Source of the DNA: Poa pratensis
Taxonomy: Eukaryota; Streptophyta; Magnoliopsida; Poales; Poaceae
Assembly (NCBI GenBank): GCA_947311845.1
Contig: CAMZMU010000111.1
Location: 23,163,023 to 23,227,022, forward strand
DNA length: 64,000 nucleotides
Reading direction: 5' to 3'
Shown piece by piece: positions 1-10,615 of this stretch. The notes below the pieces were generated by a model. The model was given only the letters and a program-made list of their open reading frames with translations, was not told the origin of the DNA and made no database searches. The position numbers were made by a program, and so were the translations under genes. Numbering within the stretch: position 1 is the first letter of the stretch; the number at the start of each line of letters is the position of its first letter.

Positions 1-286
1 AGTATCTTACAGCAAACAATTACGATGGGCAATTAAAAGATAGACGGTAGCTGCCACATTTGAAAGATAGATGTCATCATGCTACAATCAGCACCTGCAG
101 TCATCTTAGCAGCACGATGACATAGGGGTAAGAACCCAAAATCTTGTTCACGAATTAGATAGTGCTAGAAGAATCTACCGACACAACTCATATTAGACTG
201 ATGAAGAGTTTATCGCCCAAATTCTACTACTTTAGAAGCCAAACATTTGTATGAAATACAATATACAAAGTTCTTAATGTACTAAC

Positions 287-747
287 CTTCTGGGGTAGCA
301 TCCACCTCCAGATCAACTACTATCACAGGTTGACTTCTAGTTCTACGATTCCTCCTCTGCAAAATGCAAGGTAGTTTGATATAAGCGCCACAAATGATGC
401 ATGATTGTAGATGTATTGTTCAACAGGAAAATCTGAGCTATGTAACATAAACTCTGCTTCTTGAACATCACTACAGACCCAACGTAAGGTAAATACAAGA
501 TCTTTCATTCAAAGACAGGATAAGAATTTACCGGGGGAGGCACTTGTGAAGGCGACACCGCCTGCACTTCATCATCGAGAGCTTCGACATCAATAGGCGA
601 TGCACGCGCACCAGGGGAGATCGACAGCCCACGTGGGTTCCCCACCACCACCGGCAAGCTTGCATCCAAGTTCACAACAACTTTATCAGCAGACCCATCC
701 TGCGACTGCCTCCTCGCGGCACGCCGCGCACCGCTGGGACTACTCAT
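287..747 (-). CDS. RNF4-like RING ubiquitin ligase, 5' part (partial)
   Basis: Two coding exons of a minus-strand gene whose 3' part lies beyond the left edge. Exon 1 is 532-747 (72 codons, ATG at 747) and ends at a GTAAAT donor. Exon 2 is 287-356, entered after TTTTGCAG and left at a GTTAGT donor. The joined protein starts MSSPSGARRAARRQS, carries an acidic stretch (VEALDDEVQAVSPSQ) and then RRNRRTRSQPVIVDLEVD across the junction. As I remember them, grass SUMO-targeted RNF4-like ligases have this layout: a disordered N-terminus with VVVDLE-type SUMO-interacting motifs and a C-terminal C3HC4 RING. The RING itself is outside the window, so the family call rests on the N-terminal motifs only. 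I found no further exon in 1-286, which I read as intron. Confidence 0.55.
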
Positions 748-1535
748 GCTATGTACCTCTGATGCTTATACTCACCTTAGACTCCCTCCAGCTCCAGAGT
801 CAGCCTGAAATTTAACAGGTGTATGGTTCAGTTTCAGTCTACTGTTGTACAATCATTTGTTCACAGCCATTTTACAGTACAGGAATCCAACCCTACCATC
901 TGAAAGTACTGGTATTATAGATAAAGACACCCCAACTTTTGCTCAAGGCTTTAGACCATCTTGGAAAATCAATTTTCTAATAAGCTTATTAGCCTCTTCC
1001 CATTGGGGAAATGAACCACAGATTGTCCTGCTACCGGGCACAAACCTAGCGACCTGCGAACCCGGTACCCGAATGAATCCACCGCACAATAACAGAGCAG
1101 GGAGGGAATCCTAGCAGGGTGAGCGAGGCCGGAGGATCCTTTGGAAGGTAACCGAAAATGGACGATGAAGACGAGCGCACGAGAACCCCTAAATCCTAAT
1201 CTCGGCAGAGATCTACAGCATCGACCGGCCCACGCAGCAGGAAGCGAAGCCAATCTGAAGGATCGGCGCCCGCGGCCGGATCAGGAGGAGCTGCTCGTCG
1301 GCGCGCGCGCGCGCGGTCAGTTCCTCCCAATCGAATCGAATCGAACGCGAACGACGATCTAAAAGCCAAAACAGATCGAACCGTACATATGTAGAGAGAC
1401 GGGGTTTCCGCACTTACCCGAGCACGGGAGAGCGAGCTGGCGAGCGGGCGAGCGACGGATTGACCGGAGGCGGAGCACGAACCCACGACGAACTGGACAC
1501 GATTTCTCTTCCCTCTTCCCCCGGCGCGTTTAAAA
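748..1535 (-). promoter_or_regulatory. 5' UTR, leader intron and promoter of the RNF4-like gene
   Basis: On the minus strand a TTTTAAACG box near 1526-1535 could be the TATA element. A GC-rich leader follows and ends at a strong donor (CGG|GTAAGTG at 1418/1417). A matching acceptor, AATTTCAG, lies at 805, leaving a second leader piece of 748-804 before the ATG at 747. A leader intron of about 600 bp is therefore likely. The first leader exon contains an alternating GC tract near 1300-1312. Bases 1536-1986 are GC-rich and hold no gene I recognise. Confidence 0.4.
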
Positions 1536-1986
1536 GGAAGCAAAAGGGCGGCGGCGCGGACAACTTTTTTTTCCTCGGACCCACGTGTCAGAGGCTAGTG
1601 CCGCGGGACCCGCTGTCAGAGGACCGTGTCTGTCGCTACGGGGGACTCGCCGGATTTGTGGGGTGGCGGCTCTCGCCGCGGCGTCGCAGGGCGGCGGCCT
1701 ACGCCTGGCTCTTTCCTACTCGGACGGGGCACGGCGAGCAGGGCGGCGCGCGGAGATGGTCGGACGGGGAGGGATGAGGGATCGGATAGCGGTGGGAAGA
1801 CTTGGTTGACCATGGGTTTCTATAGCGTGGTGGTACGTCACGTCATACGGACATGTGCGTGCAATATCCCGTAAATTACGCACGTAGACGCTCGCTGACA
1901 CACGTCACCGCACACGTAGAGTCTCGAGATCAAATGACCAACCGCGCACTGAAATCACAAACTAGATGTAATAATCCTCAAGGTTA

Positions 1987-4283
1987 GGCCTCCAAAGGGC
2001 CTTCGCAAAATGGACACCGAATGTATCCGATTTGGTTTGTTTTTGACGGTTGGTGGACACGTTTTGGACTGTGTCCGTTTTGGTCCGTTTTGGTGAGGTG
2101 TACCTCCAACGCCCCTGTTTTTCTTGCCCTCGTCCGGACTAACCCATTATTTAGCTATTTTGGTTCAATTTCACGCAACTTTAAAAATAAATATCAAATT
2201 ATAACAAATAAATATTACACAAATAGGTAAATAATATGGTTCATAGTTTTACAACAAAGTTCGCACCATGAAATAAATAACATAGTTCATACAATGAAAT
2301 AAAATGGAGAGAGACCACTACTGGTTTTCTAGGTGAATCCAAATGTGTTCAATCAAATCATTGTGAAGTCGGTCATGTGTAGGTCGATCACGCATCTCAT
2401 GATGCACGTGGAGATACTCCTGGAACGTCGCCAGTCCTGACGTTGGCTCAATCATCTCCCCCTGAAATTCCCATCATTGGTTTGAATAGTCTCGCGTCAT
2501 CATGCTCATCCTCAACGATCATGTTGTGCATCATTACACAAGCAGTCGTCACATCCCACATGATCTCCTTGATCCATGTTCTAGCAGGGTGCCGAACAAT
2601 AGCAAAACGAGATTGCACCGCACCAAATGCTCGCTCCACATCCTTCCTAGCAGCTTCTTGTTGTTGAGAAAATCTTTGAGTTTTCTCTACCTTAGGATTG
2701 CGGATTTTCTTCACAAATGTTGATCATGAAGGGTAGATGCCATCGGCTAGATAATACTCCTTGTTGTATGCATGGCCATTGACCTCAAAGTTGATCACTG
2801 GAGCATTGCCGTCGGCAAGCCTGTCGAACACCGGAGATCGTTGAAGCACGTTGATATCGTTATGAGAGACTGCCATGCCGAATAAAGAGTGACAAATCAA
2901 CAGATCTTGAGATGCCACTCCTTCAAGTATGACGGTGCACTCTCCAACATGTCCCTGGAATGCCAATCAAAAGGGCAGTTCTTCCACTCCCGATGCATGC
3001 AATCTATGCACCCAAGCATTCCAAGAAAGCTTATACTCTTGTTAATCGACAACATACAGGCAGTGTCTGCAACAGTTGGTTCCCCTCAAATATTTCGGGC
3101 CAAACACATGAACCACAGTTTTGCAGAATAGATACATGGACTCTCGGCAAGTGTACTCACTCATGCGCAAATACTCATCAACAAGATCACCAGCTACTCC
3201 ATAAGTCCATATGCAAGCATCCGGATAGCTGCAGTACACTTTTGATACGAAGAGAAGCCATACGTAGCAGTTGCATCCGATTTCACCTCAAAGTAGTCAT
3301 CATATGCCCTCACCCCTTCCAGTAGCGCATGAACACACTCTTTGCCATCTGAAAATGGCGACGAAAAATACATATTGGCTTGACTGGGTTGAAGTAATCC
3401 TTCCAAAGTTGGTAATGGATGTTTTCTCTATCACGATTCAACGCCGACGCACGCCCAATAACCGACCCTACATGTCGTGGGAGTGCACTCTCATTGAAGT
3501 TGTGGATGAGAGTTGCCGCGGTCACCAAAATCTCGCTATCATCATGACTCGTCCAAAGTATCGATGAAAATAGAGTAGAAGAACTCATTGTCGCTATTCA
3601 TCTACACAAAATCGACAATCAGAAACATGCAGGAGCATTTGTACCGGCCTCGCAATGAAGAGAAAGAAGTTCCCAAACCTGATCCAGCTAGGCAATCCAT
3701 CGAACGGGTTGGGTGCGGTGAAGTTTGCGGCCCAGTCCGAGTCAAAGGCCGAGACAATATAGCTATCCCGATGAGAAGGTTGTTGTCCCACATTCCCGCA
3801 TCATCAACATGGGCGGTGACGAGGAAATCTTGCCGCTGCCGGGGCCGGAGAAGAGGAGGACGGTGGCTGGTCGAGAGCTACTAAGGGGCAGCAAAACCGT
3901 CGTAGCGCAGGCTGGTCAACATATCCGGGGCGCCGACGTGGAGACTAGCTACGGCCACAACGGAGGAGAGTGGACGGCGGCGGCGAGGGACCACGGCGGC
4001 ACCGACGTGGACGACGGCCGCTACCGGGATTGGAAAGGTGTGGGAGGTGGGGATATTGTGTGACTGGCAATTGGGCCCGGGTAGACACGGAAGGACAAAA
4101 CGCGGATGGGGACGCTGTCCGTTTCGCCCTAAACGTGGACAAAACTTGGGCCAGGTTTGGGGAGAAACGGACATATCCGCCCTCGGTGGTACTTTTGCGG
4201 TGGCCCGTTGGAGTATGCTCCCTATCCGTTCGGACAAAATCGAACGCGGTCCGTCCATTTGTGGAGGCCCGTTGATGATGCCC
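1987..4283 (-). mobile_element. Decayed PIF/Harbinger transposon
   Basis: The element is flanked by TTA on both sides (1984-1986 and 4284-4286), the target duplication of PIF/Harbinger. Its ends are imperfect inverted repeats: the left begins GGCCTCCAAAGGGCC, and the right read backwards begins GGGCATCATCAACGGGCC, followed in both by a related CAAATGGAC-type subterminal stretch. The interior carries a broken transposase on the minus strand. The 3590-4280 part is GC-rich and probably holds the promoter and 5' leader. No second (Myb-like) ORF is visible, so this is an inactive copy. Confidence 0.75.
2448..3588 (-). pseudogene. PIF/Harbinger-type transposase (plant transposon protein family), frameshifted
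   Basis: Four overlapping minus-strand pieces give one transposase in order: 3588-3310 (contains PRHVGSVIGRASALNRDRE), 3406-3194 (contains GVRAYDDYFEVKSDATATYG), 3239-3042 (contains EYLRMSEYTCRESMYLFCK) and 2966-2448 (contains YYLADGIYPS and later DVERAFGAVQSRFAIVRHP). These are hallmarks of the Plant_tran (PF04827) branch of HARBI1-like DDE nucleases, where the DG of ADGIYP and the ERAFG glutamate are catalytic-core positions. At least three frame changes break it. Length (about 380 residues) is near normal, so decay is by small indels rather than truncation. Confidence 0.75.
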
Positions 4284-4424
4284 TTAGTTTCAATTTGACG
4301 CTGGTGGTCGGAGGAGAGGTTGACGCAACGAAAGTGGATGTGCCACTGGATAACCTCGAGAAGCTATAGCTGAGGAGACTCTGGACCTGCTAATTGAAAA
4401 AAAATTGAGGCCTACCACTCGGAA

Positions 4425-4790
4425 ATCCCTTTTGGCTAGCAGGATTAGATGTTCCTATTATGGAAAAAACACATTTTAAAATGTCAAAAAGTTTTGAAAA
4501 AAATGAAAGTACATCCGAACATTTATGTTAACACATAAAGTTTCGCCATAAAAAGAATTTTTTGTGTCATGTGTAAAAAGAGAAAAAAATGTCTTGTTCA
4601 TTTTGGGGCATCGAATTTTTCATTTTACACGTGACACGTGAAATATATATTTTTTGAGAAACTTTGTGCCACAACATAATTTGTTCGGTGCACCCCTGAA
4701 ATTGTATTTTAAATTTTTTGATTGTTTAAAAATGATCTTATAACGTATTTCCCATAATGGGACTAGATGCTCCCGTGAGCTAAAACACCA
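4425..4790. mobile_element. Foldback MITE, family B, copy 1
   Basis: An AT-rich stretch whose ends are imperfect inverted repeats: TTTTGGCTAGCAGGATTAGA on the left, and TTTTAGCTCACGGGAGCATC when the right end is reversed. A CCCATTATGG-type core follows in both arms. The interior (cataaagtttcgcc, gtgtcatgtgtaaaaag) resembles the element at 23600-23962, so the two belong to one family. No coding capacity. Confidence 0.45.
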
Positions 4791-5141
4791 TGTCCCTTTA
4801 TATTAAACAATGCAAATTGCTAGGGATTACGACATGTTTTAACTCTTGAAATTTAATGAACCGAAATATTTTGAATGGAATACAAATATTTGGTTGATCC
4901 TCAAAATGCATGAAATTCAGTGAATTCTTTTTACTTGCCCTTTGTTTCCCTGTGAGGGTGAGGCGACAACCAAGATGAAGGCAACATATAATGGATGGGG
5001 CGAGGTGCAGCGGTGGAGCCTGGTAAATCCCTGAGGGGTAAATACCACTTAGAGGGCTGAAATTACAAATTATTTGTCAAATCTGGGGCAACAATAGGAC
5101 AGTTTATAAGAATATGTACGCTAAATCTCCATGGACTCGGC
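4791..5141. other. Intergenic, nothing recognised
   Basis: AT-rich intergenic sequence between a foldback element and the poly(G) run. No ORF, RNA or repeat structure is recognised. Confidence 0.5.
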
Positions 5142-5169
5142 GGGGGGGGGGGGGGGGGGGGGGGGGGGG
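5142..5169 (+). repeat. Poly(G) run of 28
   Basis: Twenty-eight consecutive G residues directly before the insertion site of the LTR element. The 5-bp target duplication GGGAG overlaps its end. After removing the element, the run would read into gggagctccccc, a small palindrome. Run length is likely unreliable. Confidence 0.9.
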
Positions 5170-5171
5170 AG

Positions 5172-6746
5172 TGATACGTCTCAAACGTATCCATAATTTT
5201 TGATGTTCCATGCTTGTTTTATACCAATTGTTACATGTTTTGCATCTACTTTATGTCACTTTTATACATTTTCCGGGACTAACCTATTAACAAGATGCCG
5301 AAGCGCCAGTTCCTGTTTTCTGCTGTTTTTGTATTCCAGAAAAGCTAGTCTGGAAATATTCTCGGAATTGGACGAAACTTCACGGAGGTCCTATTTTATC
5401 AGAACACACCTGAAGGACCAAAGGAGCAACGAAGGAGGGCCACGTGGGCCCCACACGTGGCCAGGGCGCGGCCAAGGGGCCAGGCGCGCCCTGGGTGCGT
5501 GTGGGCCCCACGGGGGGCACCAGCCGCCGCCCTTTCGCCTACTTATTCCCCCCGATGCAAAAACCCTAAGTACCCGAGCCATTATCCACGAAAAGTTCCA
5601 GAGACGCCGCCGCCGTCAACCCTAGCTCGGGAGGGTCCAGAACCTCTTCCCGGCACCCTGCCGGAGAGGGGAATCATCACCGGAGGCTTCTACATCGCCA
5701 TGCCTGCCTCCGAGGTGATGCGTGAGTAGTTCATCCTTGGACTACGGGTCCATAGCAGTAGCTAGATGGTTGTCTCTCCTATTTGTGCCATCATGTTTAG
5801 ATCTTGTGAGCTGCCCTACATGATCAAGATCATATTATTGTAATGCTGCATGTTGTGTTTGCTGGGATCCGATGAATATTGAATATTATGTCAAGTTGAT
5901 TATCAATCTATGCCCTATGTTATTTATGATCTTGCATGCTCTCCGTTGATAGTAGATGCTTTGGCCAAGTAGATACTTGTGACTCCAAGAGGAGTATTTA
6001 TGCTAGATAGTGGGTTCATGCCTCCGTTAAATCTGGGACAGTGACAGAAAGTTCTAAGGTTATGGATGTGCTGTTGCCACTAGGGACAACCTAACGATGC
6101 TATGTCCACGGGCATATGTGTTTGTTTACATTACGCGCTTTACTTAATGCGATTATCCGTTGCTTGCAACTTAATACCAACGGGGAACTCGGATGACAAC
6201 CCGGCGGTGGATTATTAGTCATAGACGTTGTTGGATAACGTCTATGTATCTTGTCGTAATGCCCAATTAGATATCATAGTAATCATCATGCCATGTATAT
6301 GCATTGTCGTGCGCTCACTATTTGTCAATTGCCCAGCTGTAATTTGTTTACCCAACATGTTAGATATCTTTATGGAGAGACACCACTAGTGAACTGTGGA
6401 CCCCGGTCCAATTTTCTTTACATTGATTAAACCACAAACTGCAAACTGTTCCCTTTTCATTCGCTGCAACTTAATACTCATTTTCCACACGAGACGTTTA
6501 ATCCTTTGTTTTCAGCAAGCCGGTGAGATTGACAACCTCACTGTTTCGTTGGGGCAAAGTACTTTGATTGTGTTGTGTGCAGGTCCACGTTGGTGATCGA
6601 GTAACGGCGCCGCCAACAACCTTCTGAAGAATCGTTACTCCTACTGGTTCGATAAACCTTGGTTTCATACTGAGGGAAAACTTGCTGCTAGGCTACATCA
6701 AACCTTCCTCTTGGGGTCTCCCAACGAGCAAGTACGTCTTGCATCA
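5172..6746 (+). repeat. 5' LTR of element 1
   Basis: A 1575-bp repeat with TGAT...ATCA ends. It is nearly the same sequence as 7911-9479 and 13256-14810, and clearly related to 34780-36386 and 44236-45865. Small length differences in short runs separate the copies. Confidence 0.92.
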
Positions 6747-6756
6747 AGCCTTTTTC

Positions 6757-6774
6757 TGGCGCCGTTGCCGGGGA
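6757..6774 (+). promoter_or_regulatory. Primer binding site, tRNA-Asp type
   Basis: TGGCGCCGTTGCCGGGGA lies 10 bases after the LTR end. It is complementary to the 3' end of plant tRNA-Asp, the primer of Athila-like and several other Ty3/gypsy elements. The same 18 bases occur at 36398-36415 in element 2. Confidence 0.85.
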
Positions 6775-6953
6775 GTAGCTGTTCTTCTGCAAGGGGAGTT
6801 TCGCACTTCCAATCTCTTTACTTTGTTTTTGTCTTGCTTAGTTTATTTTATTTTATCTTGTTTGCTTTCAATTATCAAAAACACAAAAAAATTAGTTACT
6901 TGCTTTTACTTTATTTTCAAGTTATTTTCTGTCTTGTTTTTAATCTTGCTAGA

Positions 6954-9900
6954 ATGAGTACTCCTGAGAACACTAAGTTGTGTGACTTCACTAGCACAAA
7001 CAACAATGATTTCATATGCACACCTATTGCTCCACCTGCTGCTTCAGCAGAGTTCTATGAAATTAAACCTGCACTTTTAAATCTTGTTATGAAAGAGCAA
7101 TTTTCGGGTGTTAGTACTGATGATGCTGCTGTTCACCTTAACAACTTTGTTGAACTTTGTGAAATGCAAAAACTCAAGGAAGTAGATGGTGATGTTATTA
7201 AACTGAAACTTTTTCCTTTCTCCTTGAGAGGACGTGCTAAAGAATGGTTGCTATCTTTGCCTAGAAATAGTATTGATTCATGGCTAAATGCAAAGATGCT
7301 TTTATTGGAAAATATTATCCTCCTGCTAAGATTATTTCCTTAAGAAGTAGCATAATGAATTTTAAGCAATTTGATAATGAACATGTTGCTCAAGCATGGG
7401 AGAGAATGAAATCATTGGTTAAAAATTGTCCCACTCACGGACTGACTACTTGGATGATCATGCAAACCTTCTATGCAGGATTAAACTTTTCTTCAAGGAA
7501 TTTATTGGATTCGGCCGCTGGAGGTACCTTTATGTCCATCACTTTGGGTGCTGCAACAAAGCTTCTTGATGATATGATGATTAATTATTCTGAATGGCAC
7601 ACCGAGAGGGCTCCAACAGGTAAGAAGGTAAATTCTGTTGAAGAATCCTCTTCTTTGAGTGCTAAAATCGATGCTATTATGTCTATGCTTACAAATGGTC
7701 AAACACATGTTGATCCAAATAATGTTCCTTTAGCCTCTTTGGTTGCTCAAGAAGAGCATGTTGATGTGAACTTCATTAAAAATAATAACTTCAACAACAA
7801 TGCTTATAGGAATAATTTTGGTAATAGCAATTATATGCCCTATCCTTCTAATAGTGGCAATGGTTATGGAAACTCCTATGGTAGCTCCTACAACAACAAT
7901 AAGAGTGTACTGATACGTCTCAAACGTATCCATAATTTTTGATGTTTCATGCTTGTTTTATACCAATTGTTACATGTTTTGCATCTACTTTATGTCACTT
8001 TTATACATTTTCCGGGACTAACCTATTAACAAGATGTCGAAGCGCCAGTTCCTGTTTTCTGCTGTTTTTGTATTCCAGAAAAGCTAGTCTGGAAATATTC
8101 TCGGAATTGGACGAAACTTCACGGAGGGTCCTATTTTACCAGAACACATCTGACGGAGCAAAGGAGGAGCAGAGGAGGGCCACCAGGAGGCCACACGCCA
8201 CCAGGGCGCGGGCCCCCCTTCTGCCGCGCCCTGGGGTGGTGTGGCCCCTCGGGGGTCGCCAGCCGCCGCCCTTTCGCCTACTTATTCCCCCCGATGCAAA
8301 AACCCTAAGTACCCGAGCCATTATCCATGAAAAGTTCCAGATACGCCGCCGCCGTCAACCCTAGCTCGGAGGGTCCAGAACCTCTTCCCGCACCCTGCCG
8401 GAGAGGGGAATCGTCACCGGAGGCTTCTACATCGCCATGCCTGCCTCCGAGGTGATGCGTGAGTAGTTCATCCTTGGACTACGGGTCCATAGCAGTAGCT
8501 AGATGGTTGTCTCTCCTATTTGTGCCGTCATGTTTAGATCTTGTGAGCTGCCCTACATGATCAAGATCATATTATTGTAATGCTGCATGTGTGTTTGCTG
8601 GATCCGATGAATATTGAATATTATGTCAAGTTGATTATCAATCTATGCCCTATGTTATTTATGATCTTGCATGCTCTCCGTTGCTAGTAGATGCTTTGGC
8701 CAAGTAGATGCTTGTGACTCCAAGAGGGAGTATTTATGCTAGATAGTGGGTTCATGCCTCCGTTAAATCTGGGGCAGTGACAGAAAGTTATAAGGTTATG
8801 GATGTGCTGTTGCCACTAGGGACAACCCAACAATGCTATGTCCACGGGCATATGTGTTGTTTACATTACGCGCTTTACTTAATGCGATTATCCGTTGCTT
8901 GCAACTTAATACCAACGGGAACTCGGATGACAACCCGGCGGTGGATTATTAGTCATAGACGCTGTTGGATAACGGTCTATGTATCTTGTCGTAATGCCCA
9001 ATTAGATATCATAGTAATCATCATGTCATGTATATGCATTGTCATGCGCTCACTATTTGTCAATTGCCCAGCTGTAATTTGTTTACCCAACATGTTAGAT
9101 ATCTTTATGGAGAGACACCACTAGTGAACTGTGGACCCCGGTCCAATTTTCTTTACATTGATTAAACCACAAACTGCAAACTGTTCCCTTTTCATTCGCT
9201 GCAACTTAATACTCATTTTCCACACGAGACGTTTAATCCTTTGTTTTCAGCAAGCCGGTGAGATTGACAACCTCACTGTTTCGTTGGGGGCAAAGTACTT
9301 TGATTGTGTTGTGTGCAGGTCCACGTTGGTGATCGAGTAACGCGCCGCCAACAACCTTCTGAAGAATCGTTACTCCTACTGGTTCGATAAACCTTGTTTC
9401 ATACTGAGGGAAAACTTGCTGCTAGGCTACATCAAACCTTCCTCTTGGGGTCTCCCAACAGCAAGTACGTCTTGCATCATGTACCCTCTGATCTTGAAGT
9501 TATGCTTAAGGATTTTATTAGTACACAAACTGCTTTTAATAAATCTGTTGAGGAGAAATTTGGGAAAATTGATGTTCTTGCTTCTAAAGTTGATAGTCTT
9601 GCTCATGATGTTGATCTTTGAAACTAAAAACCATGCCTAATGATATTAAAGAGAGCAAAACCCTCAATGCCATACAAGTTAAAATTGATAACAATGTGAG
9701 GATGTTAGCCGAATTGCATGCTAGATGGGAAAGAGAGGATGAAATTGCTAGAAAGAATAATATTGCTAGAGTTTATACTATTACTACTTCTGAAAATACT
9801 TCAAACACAAGTGTTAGCAAACCTCCTACCATTAATGGCAAGATAATTGGTGTTGGTAATGTTTCCACTTCTATTGCAAGATGTCCTAAATTGCTTGATA

Positions 9901-10615
9901 ACTCTAAACTATTCTTGATAAAGATGCTGAAATTTCTGCAATAAGGAAGAGGATAATTCCATTACTTTTGATGATAATGATTTTGATTTTGATGGATGTA
10001 ACCTTTCTGAAGTAATTACATTTTGCAAAAGCTTGCTAGAACTCCTAAGGCAAGTGAGATAAACATGGCTTTCACTAAACATATTACTAATGCTCTCATA
10101 CAAGTGAGGGAGGAAAAATGAAACGTGAAGTATCTATCCCTAGGAAGTTAGAAGATGGTTGGGAGCCCATCATTAAAATGAAAGTTGAATGATTTTGATT
10201 GCAATGCTTTGTGTGACCTTGGTGCTAGTATTTCTGTTATGCCTAAAAGATTATATGATATGCTTGATTTAGCACCTTTGGAAAATTGTTACTTGGATGT
10301 TCACTTGCTGATTCTACTATTAAAAAACCTTTGGGAAGAATTGATGATGTTCTTATCATGGTTAACAACAATTATGTCCCCGTTGATTTTATTGTCTTGG
10401 ATATTGAATGCAATCCATCATGCCCTATTGTGCTTGGAAGACCTTTTCTTAGAACTGTAGGTGCTATTATTGATATGAAAGAAGGGAATATAAAATATCA
10501 ATTTCCTCTCAAGAAAGGTATGGAACACTTTCCTAGGAAGAAGATTAAGCCACCTTATGATTCTATTGTTCGAACAAATTACAATGTTGATGCTTCTTCA
10601 CTTGGTAATACTTGA
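6954..10615 (+). pseudogene. gag-protease polyprotein of element 1, interrupted
   Basis: The reading frame starts at ATG 6954 (MSTPENTKLCDFTS) and runs through a retrotransposon gag domain (LKLFPFSLRGRAKEWLLSLP, then AFIGKYYPPAK and QAWERMK). It has an Asn-rich stretch before 7910 and is cut by the solo LTR. It resumes at 9485 (PSDLEVMLKDFISTQ), with coiled-coil-like sequence to about 9760, then a retropepsin-like domain at 10185-10460 (LCDLGASISVMP, PIVLGRPFL). It stops at 10615. A frame shift near 7285 comes from ctaaatgc where ctaaaatgc would keep the frame; further shifts lie near 9620, 9900-9950, 10010-10190 and 10290. No zinc knuckle was seen, and nothing like RT or integrase follows. 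Confidence 0.75.
7911..9479 (+). mobile_element. Solo LTR of the same family, nested in gag
   Basis: A single 1569-bp LTR with TGAT...ATCA ends and an exact 5-bp target duplication TGTAC at 7906-7910 and 9480-9484. Removing it and one TGTAC rejoins gag in frame (NNNKSV then PSDLEV). A solo LTR forms by recombination between the two LTRs of a full element, so a complete relative once sat inside element 1. Confidence 0.93.

Noticed and set aside
5200..5625. ORF of about 141 codons repeated in every LTR
   Set aside because: It begins in the LTR start and changes frame between copies; it follows from LTR repetition and not from coding constraint.
6757..6774. tRNA-Asp-like sequence
   Set aside because: Only the 18 bases complementary to the tRNA 3' end are present; it is a primer binding site, not a tRNA gene. 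I found no tRNA or rRNA gene in the window.
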